From Caldithrix sp. (GTDB lineage Bacteria; Zhuqueibacterota; Zhuqueibacteria; Oceanimicrobiales; Oceanimicrobiaceae): a stretch of 12,005 nt of DNA. The first letter of the stretch is position 1, and the number at the start of each line of letters is the position of its first letter. The notes under the pieces are model-generated. The model was not told the DNA's origin and ran no database searches. It was given only the letters and a program-made list of their open reading frames with translations. A program made the translations under genes and the position numbers. Shown here one piece after another: positions 1 to 7,308 of the stretch. The stretch is taken from NCBI GenBank assembly GCA_004357015.1, contig SMXE01000246.1, positions 1 to 12,005 on the forward strand, read 5' to 3'.

Positions 1-477
1 CGTGACCAGCACCACTTCAGCCAGTGGCTTGACGCCTTTGTCGGCTTGCTTAAACTCCCGGTACTGATATGAACCGAGGATGAATGTTTCAACAACGGCC
101 TGGGCCACTGCTGCAAGTGCAAGTCCACTGACATTGCAGCTTGCCAGTGCGAACGCTGCGCGTTTGACCTTCAATCCCTTCACCCGAACAACAGCTTCTC
201 CCACCGCACGCCGCAAGACGAACAAATCGAATTTTTTCTGTTCCCCCAGTCCTACCAGAAGCAAACGTGTGGCAGCGATCTTTTTATGCATGTAAACAAG
301 GGCCGTTTGTCCGCAGGCGCCATCAAAATCCCCGGTATTGAGGATGTCCGCAACGAACTCCCTGAGCGAATCATCGGGAAGCTTCAGGCCGCGGCCGGCC
401 TTCTTTTGGAATACACCGACAATCAAAACGTCACTCTTAGACGCCACCAACGCCTCGGTCTTACAGCGAACCCGCAT
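1..477 (-). CDS. pepA: Leucyl aminopeptidase (peptidase family M17), N-terminal part, cut by window edge
   Basis: The reading frame is open from the ATG at 477 to the window edge, giving 159 codons with no stop; the rest of the gene lies to the left. The product starts MRVRCKTEALVASKSDVLIV and matches the N-terminal domain of M17 leucyl aminopeptidases. It has an early beta strand (DVLIVGVF), a DGACGQTALVY segment, the 'ATRLLLVGLGE' strand-turn, and an alpha-helical stretch before 'ETFILGSYQYREFK', which leads into the catalytic domain. In this family the two-metal active site is in the C-terminal domain, so it is not visible here. These enzymes are cytosolic hexamers that release N-terminal residues from peptides. 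The start is supported by a good Shine-Dalgarno AGGAG six bases upstream, the clearest ribosome binding site in the window. The gene lies 77 nt after the eIF2B-like gene with no terminator between them, so it is probably the last visible gene of the operon. Identification rests on overall N-domain resemblance. Confidence 0.85.
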   Translation of the reverse strand, partial: MRVRCKTEALVASKSDVLIVGVFQKKAGRGLKLPDDSLREFVADILNTGDFDGACGQTALVYMHKKIAATRLLLVGLGEQKKFDLFVLRRAVGEAVVRVKGLKVKRAAFALASCNVSGLALAAVAQAVVETFILGSYQYREFKQADKGVKPLAEVVLVT

Positions 478-482
478 CAACG

Positions 483-487
483 ACTCC
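483..487 (-). promoter_or_regulatory. Shine-Dalgarno of pepA
   Basis: On the minus strand AGGAG is followed by six bases (TCGTTG) and then the ATG at 477. It sets the pepA start. It stands out because most genes upstream in this operon have weak or no recognisable Shine-Dalgarno. A small CCGG-TTTAG-CCGG hairpin lies just upstream (about 496-508), close enough that it might affect initiation, but the stem is only 4 bp. Confidence 0.65.
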
Positions 488-554
488 TAACCCGGCTAAA
501 CCGGAAGTTTCAAGCTTGTCTCTGAATGTTTTTGTGAGGGATCCCAAATCACGA

Positions 555-1481
555 TCACTTTAACATTTTTATCAGTTTGCGGCTGAGATTTTGAGACCGT
601 ATTCTGCCGCCGATCTCCTCTGGCGTCAAAACACCTTCTTCGGTGATGATGCCGTCAAAGAGATCCAGCGCAACTTCATCGAAATAGTAATTTTCTATAG
701 TTGTCTCGTCAGGCGGAGAATCCCAGACTTCGCTCGGGTCGCGCGGCGGCTCTTTTTTAGGACTCAGCTTTGCAGGAATGAACTTGCTTGACTCGCACGC
801 GGCGTAGCACGGCACAACCGCTTCGCGCGCCAGCAAACAAATCGCCCGGCTGCCCACTTTGTTTATCAGCGTCGTCTCGGACAGGCTGTCCGCGCCAAGC
901 AAAACAACGTCAGCGCATTCGACGCCTTTTGAGATGGCGGCATCCACATAGTAAGTGGACTGAATGCCCAGTTTGGCCAACTCCTCCGCGCACGCCCGGC
1001 CCTCGCCAATAGGTCGCGATTCTGACAGCATTACCTGAAATATCCTGCCTTTCTCCAGAGTCTTTTTCAGAATCTCCAGAATAGTGCTGCTGTTACTGTG
1101 AATCAGAACGAGACTGTCCTCCTCGACCAATTCAGAACCGTACTCTGCAACCTTGGCTACGGCGTTCTTGGAAAGCTCCTCGAAGCGTTTTGCCTCGCCA
1201 GATATTTTCCTTGAAACAGAAAGTGTGTCAGTGCCGGCACCCTCTTCAATCATCGTGAAAATGGCATTAAAAAAATGAACGAGTTGCGCCATTCCCGGTT
1301 GTGACTTCAAGATTTCCGCGGCAGCACGCTCAACTTCCCCCGCCAGCTCTTTCAGATCACCGCTGGCTTTTTCTTTAGCAAGCGCGTCCAGGCAACGGAC
1401 CGTCTTGCGGGCGATAACCCACGCCCCGGAACGGCGGTCATTTTTTACATCCTCGAGGAGGGTCAGGTAGCTCTCGGCCAT
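555..1481 (-). CDS. eIF2B alpha/beta/delta-family protein (Rossmann-like), non-canonical active site
   Basis: The protein has 308 residues. It has an alpha-helical N-terminal half (about 1-110) and a Rossmann-like C-terminal half, as in the eIF2B-alpha/beta/delta, methylthioribose-1-phosphate isomerase (MtnA) and ribose-1,5-bisphosphate isomerase family. Family signatures visible are the strand-turn 'VLIHSNSS' (125-132), SESRP..EGR (153-162), VLLGADS (193-199) with the conserved Asp198, INKVGS (206-211), and 'PCYAACESSKF' (224-234). In the isomerases a catalytic Cys follows the HC/THC turn; here residue 129 is Ser (H128-S129-N130), while the Asp is kept. That argues against standard MtnA or R15P isomerase chemistry and is closer to the regulatory eIF2B subunits, so I give no enzyme name. 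No signal peptide or membrane segment is seen, so it should be cytosolic. It starts 20 nt after the nuoN stop and is probably co-transcribed with the nuo genes. Family membership is firm; function is unknown. Confidence 0.8.
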   Translation of the reverse strand: MAESYLTLLEDVKNDRRSGAWVIARKTVRCLDALAKEKASGDLKELAGEVERAAAEILKSQPGMAQLVHFFNAIFTMIEEGAGTDTLSVSRKISGEAKRFEELSKNAVAKVAEYGSELVEEDSLVLIHSNSSTILEILKKTLEKGRIFQVMLSESRPIGEGRACAEELAKLGIQSTYYVDAAISKGVECADVVLLGADSLSETTLINKVGSRAICLLAREAVVPCYAACESSKFIPAKLSPKKEPPRDPSEVWDSPPDETTIENYYFDEVALDLFDGIITEEGVLTPEEIGGRIRSQNLSRKLIKMLK

Positions 1482-1501
1482 CGTTCTATCCAGGTTTTAG
1501 G

Positions 1502-2947
1502 TTAGAGGATCGACGTGAACAGCAATTCGAAAGAAGCTATCCAGTACGACGGAAAAAGTCCAAGGGCGAAAGTCGCCGCTACTGCGATCAACAAGCTAGC
1601 CAGAGCGACCGGGAGGTTGCGGGGCCCGGTTTCTGCGGTCTCCGGCTCTCGCATAAACATGGCCACGACAACCCCAAGATAATAGTAAAGCGCAATCATC
1701 GAATTGATCACGCCGATAACAACCAGAGGAATATGCCCGGCCTTGACAGCGGCGGCAAACAAGTAGAACTTACCCACAAATCCAGCGGTTGGCGGCAAAC
1801 CCGCGAGCGAAAACATGAAAACCGCCATCACAAAAGCAATCATCGGCTTCCGATAAGCCAGTCCGCGAAAATCTTTGAGATCGACAAATTCCTTCTCGTC
1901 TGTGCTCAGGTATGAAATCACGCTAAAGGCGCCAACATTCATAAATGTATAAGAAAGCAGGTAGAAAATCACGCTAGCGCTGCCCATAGCGCTCCAGGCC
2001 ACCACACCGATCAGAATGTAGCCCGCGTGCGCAATCGACGAAAACGCCAGCATCCTCTTGACATTCTTCTGGGCAATGGCGCTCAAATTACCGATGAACA
2101 TCGAAAGCACGGCGACGACCCAGAGAACCGTAACCCAGCCCGATGCGGCGCCGTTTGATACAGAAAAGAGCACGCGCAGCATCGCGGCAAAGCCGGCCGC
2201 TTTCGAGCAGGTTGACATGAAGGCTGCCACCGGCGTGGGCGCACCCTGATAAACATCCGGCGCCCACATGTGAAACGGAAACATGGCGACTTTAAAGCCG
2301 AGCCCGATCATCAAGAATATTCCGCCCAGAATAACAAGCGGGTTGCCCTGCTTCAAAGGGTCATGTACGACCGTCGCGATCTCCTTCAAGTCGAAACTCC
2401 CCGAGACGCCGTACAGCAACGCGATGCCGTACAGCAGGAAGGCGCTGGCGAACGCGCCAAGCAAGAAATATTTGAACGCGGCCTCGAGGGAAGCTGGTTC
2501 CCGGCGCTTGATCGCTACCAGAACATAAAGCGAGATCGAAAGCGTCTCCAATCCCAGGAAAATAATCAGCAAATGGGTGGACGCCGCCATCAATAACATG
2601 CCAAGCGTGGCAAACATGGTCACTGCGAAGAACTCGGGGTACAAAAGATAACCCGCTTCGTGCTCATTAAGCGACGCCAGTAAGCTCAACCCAGCACCGA
2701 TCAAGAAAATGAAGCTAAAAGTCAGCGCGAAATTATCCGCCACGACCAGGCCGCCAAATGCGATGCTGTTCACGTTCCAGAGTCTCAAAGTCAACCACGC
2801 CGCCACAGTCAGTCCCGTAATCGCAAGGGGCAACGCAAACGCTCGCGACATTTTTGGCACTATGAGGGTCGCGAGGATAATGAGGAATCCCGTCAGAGTA
2901 AGCGCAATGGCAGGCGATATGGTGATCAAATTCAAATCCGGTGTCAT
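1502..2947 (-). CDS. nuoN: NADH-quinone oxidoreductase subunit N
   Basis: The product is a 481-residue, highly hydrophobic protein of the Mrp-antiporter-like family. It is one of the three proton-translocating subunits of the complex I membrane arm. Visible hallmarks are the helix 'LLIIFLGLETLSISLYVLVA' with the buried Glu134, the block 'GLGFKVAMFPFHMWAPDVYQ' with Lys219, the GAPTPVAAFMS loop and Lys249 (SKAAG). In this family the Glu and Lys residues form the proton pathway and the coupling axis. Length and fold match ordinary NuoN (about 480 residues). The ATG at 2947 is five bases after the nuoM stop, so translation is probably coupled; no strong Shine-Dalgarno is seen. It is the last nuo gene here and is followed after 20 nt by the eIF2B-like gene. 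No defects are seen. Confidence 0.96.
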   Translation of the reverse strand: MTPDLNLITISPAIALTLTGFLIILATLIVPKMSRAFALPLAITGLTVAAWLTLRLWNVNSIAFGGLVVADNFALTFSFIFLIGAGLSLLASLNEHEAGYLLYPEFFAVTMFATLGMLLMAASTHLLIIFLGLETLSISLYVLVAIKRREPASLEAAFKYFLLGAFASAFLLYGIALLYGVSGSFDLKEIATVVHDPLKQGNPLVILGGIFLMIGLGFKVAMFPFHMWAPDVYQGAPTPVAAFMSTCSKAAGFAAMLRVLFSVSNGAASGWVTVLWVVAVLSMFIGNLSAIAQKNVKRMLAFSSIAHAGYILIGVVAWSAMGSASVIFYLLSYTFMNVGAFSVISYLSTDEKEFVDLKDFRGLAYRKPMIAFVMAVFMFSLAGLPPTAGFVGKFYLFAAAVKAGHIPLVVIGVINSMIALYYYLGVVVAMFMREPETAETGPRNLPVALASLLIAVAATFALGLFPSYWIASFELLFTSIL

Positions 2948-2952
2948 CGCAG

Positions 2953-4488
2953 CTATTCTTCTCGCAAGCCGATAATGAGCGATGGTTCCCGGATATCAGA
3001 GGCCAATGTTTTGGATTTTACGACTTCAATAAGGTGATTCACCGACGGCTCCATTTTCTTCAGAAAAGCATTAGGGTAAACACCGATGAAGATGATGAAA
3101 AAAATGATGGGGACGAGGAGGCCAATTTCACGCGGCGAGAGGTCAAGCAACTTCTTGTTTTCTTCCTTGTCCAGCTTGCCAAACATGACACGCTGATACA
3201 TCAGCAACATGTAAACCGCGGTCCAGACCACCCCGGTCGCTGCGAAAATAGCAAACACGCGCTGTTCGAGGAAGGCGCCCAAAATGATCAGATACTCGCC
3301 CACGAAACCGTTCAGCCCGGGCAGGCCGATTGAGGACAGCATCACAATCATGAAGAAAGTAGCGAACACGGGCACCTGTTTCGCCAGACCGCCAAAGTCC
3401 GCAATGCGCCTGGTGTGCCTGCGCTCGTAAATCATACCTACCAGCAAAAACAGCGCCCCGGTGGAAAGTCCGTGATTCACCATTTGAATCAACCCGCCCT
3501 GAATGCCCTGATTGTTGAGCGTAAAAATGCCGAGGATAACAAAGCCGAGATGACTGACGCTCGAATAGGCCACCAGCTTTTTAAGATCGGGCTGTACCAT
3601 GGCCACAAGCGCGCCATAGATGATACCGACAACGGCAAGCGTCAGAATCAACGGCGTAAACTGCTCCACCGCGTGCGGGAAAAACGGCAGGCAAAATCGG
3701 AGGAAACCGTAGGCGCCCATCTTGAGGAGCACACCGGCCAGGATTACGCTGCCACCCGTGGGCGCCTCAACGTGCGCGTCCGGCAGCCAGGTGTGGAAAG
3801 GAAACATCGGCACCTTGATGGCAAAGCTCAACCCAAAGGCCAGAAAGAGCCAGGTCTGGTAACCCAATGGAAAATGAGTTTCTTGCAGCTTCAACACGTC
3901 GAAGGTGTACTCACCCGTCAGGCCGCCATGGTAGAAATACAGCACCAGGATAGCGACCAGCATGAGGAGACTGCCGACGAATGTGTAGATGAAAAACTTG
4001 ACGGCAGCGTAAATCCGGTTCCGGCCGCCCCAAATGCCGATGATGAAATACATCGGGATAAGCATGACCTCCCAGAATACGTAGAAGAGAAACAAATCCA
4101 GCGAGACGAAGACGCCCAGAATGCCGGTTTCAAGAACCAGCAACGAGATCATGTAGCCCTTCAAATTTCTGGAAATATTGGTCCAGGATGCCAAAACAAC
4201 GATGGGCGTGAGGAACGTTGTCAGGAGCACCATGAACAGGCTGATGCCGTCGATACCCACGTGGTAGCGCGTGCCGAGAGCGGGAATCCACGCATGCACT
4301 TCCGTGAACTGCATATCAGCGGTCGATTGGAACGTAAAAAACAAGGGCAGAGAGGCGAGAAAAACCACAGTGCTCATCAGCAGCGTGACGTATTTGATGG
4401 CGCGTTCGTTCTCGCGTTTCAAAAACACCAGCAAAATTGCTGTGACAGTCGGCAGCGCGGTTATGATTGTTAAAAGAGGAATATGCAT
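2953..4488 (-). CDS. nuoM: NADH-quinone oxidoreductase subunit M
   Basis: The product is a 511-residue polytopic inner-membrane protein and the middle antiporter-like pump of the complex I membrane arm. Visible hallmarks are 'FLFYVFWEVMLIPMYFIIGI' with Glu140, 'AIKVPMFPFHTWLPDAHVEA' with Lys225, the following APTGGSVILAGVLLKMG block with Lys256, and 'LKKLVAYSSVSHLGFVILG'. These match the key Glu and Lys residues known from E. coli NuoM, so the pump looks functional. The ATG at 4488 is six bases after the nuoL stop. The sequence before it (AGGTAAAAAGGT) offers a modest AGG Shine-Dalgarno that overlaps the end of nuoL, so the two genes are likely translationally coupled. The last residues form a short charged cytoplasmic tail. 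The length is in the normal range (about 500). Confidence 0.97.
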   Translation of the reverse strand: MHIPLLTIITALPTVTAILLVFLKRENERAIKYVTLLMSTVVFLASLPLFFTFQSTADMQFTEVHAWIPALGTRYHVGIDGISLFMVLLTTFLTPIVVLASWTNISRNLKGYMISLLVLETGILGVFVSLDLFLFYVFWEVMLIPMYFIIGIWGGRNRIYAAVKFFIYTFVGSLLMLVAILVLYFYHGGLTGEYTFDVLKLQETHFPLGYQTWLFLAFGLSFAIKVPMFPFHTWLPDAHVEAPTGGSVILAGVLLKMGAYGFLRFCLPFFPHAVEQFTPLILTLAVVGIIYGALVAMVQPDLKKLVAYSSVSHLGFVILGIFTLNNQGIQGGLIQMVNHGLSTGALFLLVGMIYERRHTRRIADFGGLAKQVPVFATFFMIVMLSSIGLPGLNGFVGEYLIILGAFLEQRVFAIFAATGVVWTAVYMLLMYQRVMFGKLDKEENKKLLDLSPREIGLLVPIIFFIIFIGVYPNAFLKKMEPSVNHLIEVVKSKTLASDIREPSLIIGLREE

Positions 4489-4494
4489 ACCTTT

Positions 4495-6411
4495 TTACCT
4501 GAGCAGAAAATAGCCGACCAGAGCAACTGCTCCCACGACGACCATCAGGGCGTAATTCTGTACCAGGCCGGTTTCCATCAGCCGCAGGGTGGCGCCGAGA
4601 CGGCCGGCCCATTCAGCAACTTTGTTCACAAATCCATCAATGATTTTGACATCGACCCATCGCCACAACACTTTGTCGGAAACTACCGCAAGAGGTCGCA
4701 CCACTGTGGCGTCGTATAATTCATCCACATACCATTTCCGAAAAAGAAAACGATGCAACCCTGCGAACTGTTGCGACAGCTCCGCCGGGAGTTCAGGCCG
4801 CACGACATACAGCATGTACGCACAGCCGATGCCAAGCAAAACCACAAGCGTGGATGTGGCCATGAAGCCAAACTCCAACCCGAAAAGTTGCTCGCTGCGC
4901 TCAAATAGGTTATTTTCAATGTACTTCGAAAAAACCGGTTGTAAGAAATGATCGAACTTGTCCCAAAAATGTGGCATGCCAACGTACCCTCCGGCCAGGG
5001 AGAATAGTGCCAGAATGCCCAGCGGCGCCGTCATGATCACCGGCGACTCGTGAATATGTTTCTCAACCTCTTTCTGCACCCGCGAGCGCCCAAAGAATAT
5101 CAAGAATATTAAGCGAAATGTGTAGAAGGCAGTCAAACCGGCAATGCCGGTGGCGATGACCCAGTAGCCGAATCCCCCAAGCGGACTCACAACGCTTTTC
5201 CAGAGAATGGCGTCCTTTGAAAAGAAACCGGAAAATAACGGCACGCCGCTCAACGCGAGCGCCCCAACCAGGAAGACGCGATAGGTCACAGGAAGCTTGC
5301 TTTTCAGGCCGCCCATTTTCGTCATGTCCGTTTCGTTCTGCAGAGCATGCATCACGCTGCCGGCGCTCATAAACAGGAGTGACTTGAAAAAAGCATGCGT
5401 GTAAAGATGGAATATCCCTGCGCCGAAAGCGCCCACACCACACGCCAGAAACATGTATCCCAACTGGCTGATGGTTGAATAGGCCAACACTTTCTTGATA
5501 TCTGTACTGACGAGCGCGATGGTTGCAGCCAGGAACGCCGTAAACAGTCCAATCACGGCCACAACATTCATGGCCATGGGCGACAGCAGGAATAACACGT
5601 GACACCGTGCTACCATATAGACGCCGGCAGTGACCATCGTTGCAGCATGGATGAGCGCCGAGACCGGCGTGGGACCAGCCATGGCATCAGGCAGCCAAAC
5701 GTAAAGCGGTATCTGCGCCGACTTCCCAATTGCGCCAACAAACAACAGCAAACAGATGATAGTGGCGGTTTCGGGTGGCAGAACATCGCTTGCGCTTGCA
5801 AACACGGAGTCGAAATCTAACGTACCAAACGTCGCAAAAATCAAACAAATGCCCAGCAAAAAACCGAAGTCACCAACCCGGTTTACGACAAAGGCTTTGC
5901 GACCGGCAAACGCGTTGTCTTTATCCTCGTACCAGAAGCCAATCAGCAAATAAGAGCACAGCCCAACGCCCTCCCAGCCGAGGAACATCAGCAGAAAATT
6001 ATCGGCCAGCACCAGAATCAGCATCGAAAAGGTGAACAAATTCAGGAAAGCGAAGTAGCGCGCAAAACCGCGATCGCCGTGCATGTAGCCAATGGAGTAG
6101 ATATGGATGAGCGTGCCAACACCGCTGACCACCAACAGCATGATTGCAGAAAGCGCATCAACCGTGAAACTCAGATCGACACGGAAGGCGCCGGTTTCAA
6201 TCCAGGTGTAAACGGTCTGAGTCACAGCACGACTGGCTTCCGGCAGCGAGAGCAATTGATAGGAAATGGCGCCGGCGGCAAGAAAGGAAAGTATGACTGC
6301 GCCCGAGCCAACGATTCCAGCTTGCTTCTCCGAAAATTTAGACCCAAACAATCCGTTGAGCAAAAATCCGAGAAATGGGAAAAGGGGGACGAGCCAGATA
6401 TTTTCAAACAT
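4495..6411 (-). CDS. nuoL: NADH-quinone oxidoreductase subunit L
   Basis: The product has 638 residues and is the distal antiporter-like pump of complex I. Counted from the ATG at 6411, the conserved elements are 'LLMFLGWEGVGLCSYLLIGF' with Glu147, 'AIGKSAQIPLYVWLPDAMAG' with Lys230, the PTPVSALIHAATMV block with His255, and 'DIKKVLAYSTISQLGYMFLA'. The C-terminal third carries the polar region leading to the long lateral helix, followed by a last membrane helix (ALMVVVGAVALVGYFLL), as expected for NuoL rather than NuoM or NuoN. The start could also be read as a TTG at 6414, one codon earlier; the ATG is more likely. Neither has a clear Shine-Dalgarno: an AAGG about 15 bases upstream is too far. 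The gap to nuoK is 39 nt. The gene is intact. Confidence 0.96.
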   Translation of the reverse strand: MFENIWLVPLFPFLGFLLNGLFGSKFSEKQAGIVGSGAVILSFLAAGAISYQLLSLPEASRAVTQTVYTWIETGAFRVDLSFTVDALSAIMLLVVSGVGTLIHIYSIGYMHGDRGFARYFAFLNLFTFSMLILVLADNFLLMFLGWEGVGLCSYLLIGFWYEDKDNAFAGRKAFVVNRVGDFGFLLGICLIFATFGTLDFDSVFASASDVLPPETATIICLLLFVGAIGKSAQIPLYVWLPDAMAGPTPVSALIHAATMVTAGVYMVARCHVLFLLSPMAMNVVAVIGLFTAFLAATIALVSTDIKKVLAYSTISQLGYMFLACGVGAFGAGIFHLYTHAFFKSLLFMSAGSVMHALQNETDMTKMGGLKSKLPVTYRVFLVGALALSGVPLFSGFFSKDAILWKSVVSPLGGFGYWVIATGIAGLTAFYTFRLIFLIFFGRSRVQKEVEKHIHESPVIMTAPLGILALFSLAGGYVGMPHFWDKFDHFLQPVFSKYIENNLFERSEQLFGLEFGFMATSTLVVLLGIGCAYMLYVVRPELPAELSQQFAGLHRFLFRKWYVDELYDATVVRPLAVVSDKVLWRWVDVKIIDGFVNKVAEWAGRLGATLRLMETGLVQNYALMVVVGAVALVGYFLLR

Positions 6412-6450
6412 CAATTTTTGAAAGACCTTATCGTCTTCTAAAAGCTCGGG

Positions 6451-6756
6451 CTACCACTTCAGTAAGTTGAAATCATCTACAAAGATCGATTCTTTGGTTC
6501 TGAATATCGCGACGATCAACGCGAGCCCAACCGCGACCTCTGCTGCCGCGACTACCATCACAAAAAACACAAAAACGTGCCCGTCAAGCGAATTGAACTG
6601 TTTGGAGAAAGCGATGAGCGTCAGGTTAACTGCGTTCAACATCAACTCAATAGACATGAAAATGACAATGGCGTTTCTTCGGGTGAGAACACCGACGACG
6701 CCGATCGTAAAAAGGATACCACTAAGGATGAGGTAATATGAAATGGGAATGATCAT
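6451..6756 (-). CDS. nuoK: NADH-quinone oxidoreductase subunit K
   Basis: The product has 101 residues and three membrane helices, the usual NuoK size. It carries the two membrane glutamates essential in this family: Glu37 in [13 protein letters not shown] and Glu73 in [13 protein letters not shown]. NuoK is the small MrpC-like subunit that links the quinone-site half of the membrane arm to the antiporter-like pumps. Its ATG overlaps the nuoJ stop in an ATGA arrangement (6753-6756), a classic sign of translational coupling, and no separate Shine-Dalgarno is seen. The C-terminal tail ends in FNLLKW. Confidence 0.96.
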   Translation of the reverse strand: MIIPISYYLILSGILFTIGVVGVLTRRNAIVIFMSIELMLNAVNLTLIAFSKQFNSLDGHVFVFFVMVVAAAEVAVGLALIVAIFRTKESIFVDDFNLLKW

Positions 6757-7262
6757 GAGCGCAATTTGAGCTTGGCGAGCAGCACAGAGCCAATGATCCC
6801 GGACAGTAGCAAAACCGATGCTATCTCGAACGGAAACAGGTATTCCGTAAAAAGCAACCTCCCGATGGACTCCGTATCGCCTATTATTTGACTGCCGTCC
6901 GGCCCCTGCGTGGCGGCCCCGGCGAACCCCGCCTTAAGAAACACGCCCACCTCCACCAACAAAACAGCGGCGGCCACGATGCCTAAAATCTGAGCAAGTT
7001 TGAGGCGGTGTCGCCGAACGCGCTCCTCCTCCAAATCCATTAACAAGACCACGAACAGGAAAAGAACCATAATGGCCCCGGCATAAACGATAACGTGCAC
7101 CGCCGCGATGAAAGGTGCATTCAGCAGCACAAAAAGTCCGGCTATGGCGAACAGAGTCAGGATCAGAAACAACGCTGAATACACCGGATTACGATGCACT
7201 ACCATCAGAATCGCGCCTGCTACGGCAACAGCGGCAAAGGCAAAGAAAAGAGCAGCAATCAT
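6753..7262 (-). CDS. nuoJ: NADH-quinone oxidoreductase subunit J
   Basis: The product is 169 residues and resembles MrpA-C-terminal/ND6. It has five hydrophobic segments, with a third helix '[20 protein letters not shown]' containing the conserved Tyr60-Ala-Gly of the ND6 family, followed by the acidic MDLEEE turn. It belongs to the complex I membrane arm. The frame is open back to 7337, overlapping the nhaD 3' end, but the polar N-terminal extension (MCWCQLSFSKPDYC...) is unlike any NuoJ, so I place the start at the ATG at 7262 (MIAALFFAF). This leaves 46 nt after nhaD. No strong Shine-Dalgarno precedes it. The stop overlaps the nuoK start by four bases. The loop at about 117-133 ([18 protein letters not shown]) is a normal, variable periplasmic segment. 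Confidence 0.93.
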   Translation of the reverse strand: MIAALFFAFAAVAVAGAILMVVHRNPVYSALFLILTLFAIAGLFVLLNAPFIAAVHVIVYAGAIMVLFLFVVLLMDLEEERVRRHRLKLAQILGIVAAAVLLVEVGVFLKAGFAGAATQGPDGSQIIGDTESIGRLLFTEYLFPFEIASVLLLSGIIGSVLLAKLKLRS

Positions 7263-7308
7263 TTCTATAGTATCAGGATACCCAATATTCGACAGACAAT
7301 AGTCAGGC

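Noticed and set aside
80..525. Two plus-strand open frames at the left edge
   Set aside because: They lie opposite the minus-strand PepA N-terminal domain, which gives a continuous recognisable protein with a good ribosome binding site.
478..554. Possible terminator between the eIF2B-like gene and pepA
   Set aside because: The only hairpin (CCGG-TTTAG-CCGG) has a 4-bp stem and no T-run, and it sits next to the pepA ribosome binding site.
3415..4473. Long plus-strand open frame (about 350 codons) opposite nuoM
   Set aside because: Its product is rich in Gln, His, Arg, Glu and Asp with no fold or motif, as expected from the complement of a hydrophobic membrane-protein gene. NuoM on the other strand is unambiguous.
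5063..5605. Minus-strand alternative open frame of about 180 codons inside nuoL
   Set aside because: It is out of frame with nuoL, which is continuous and carries all family motifs; the alternative product has no recognisable features.
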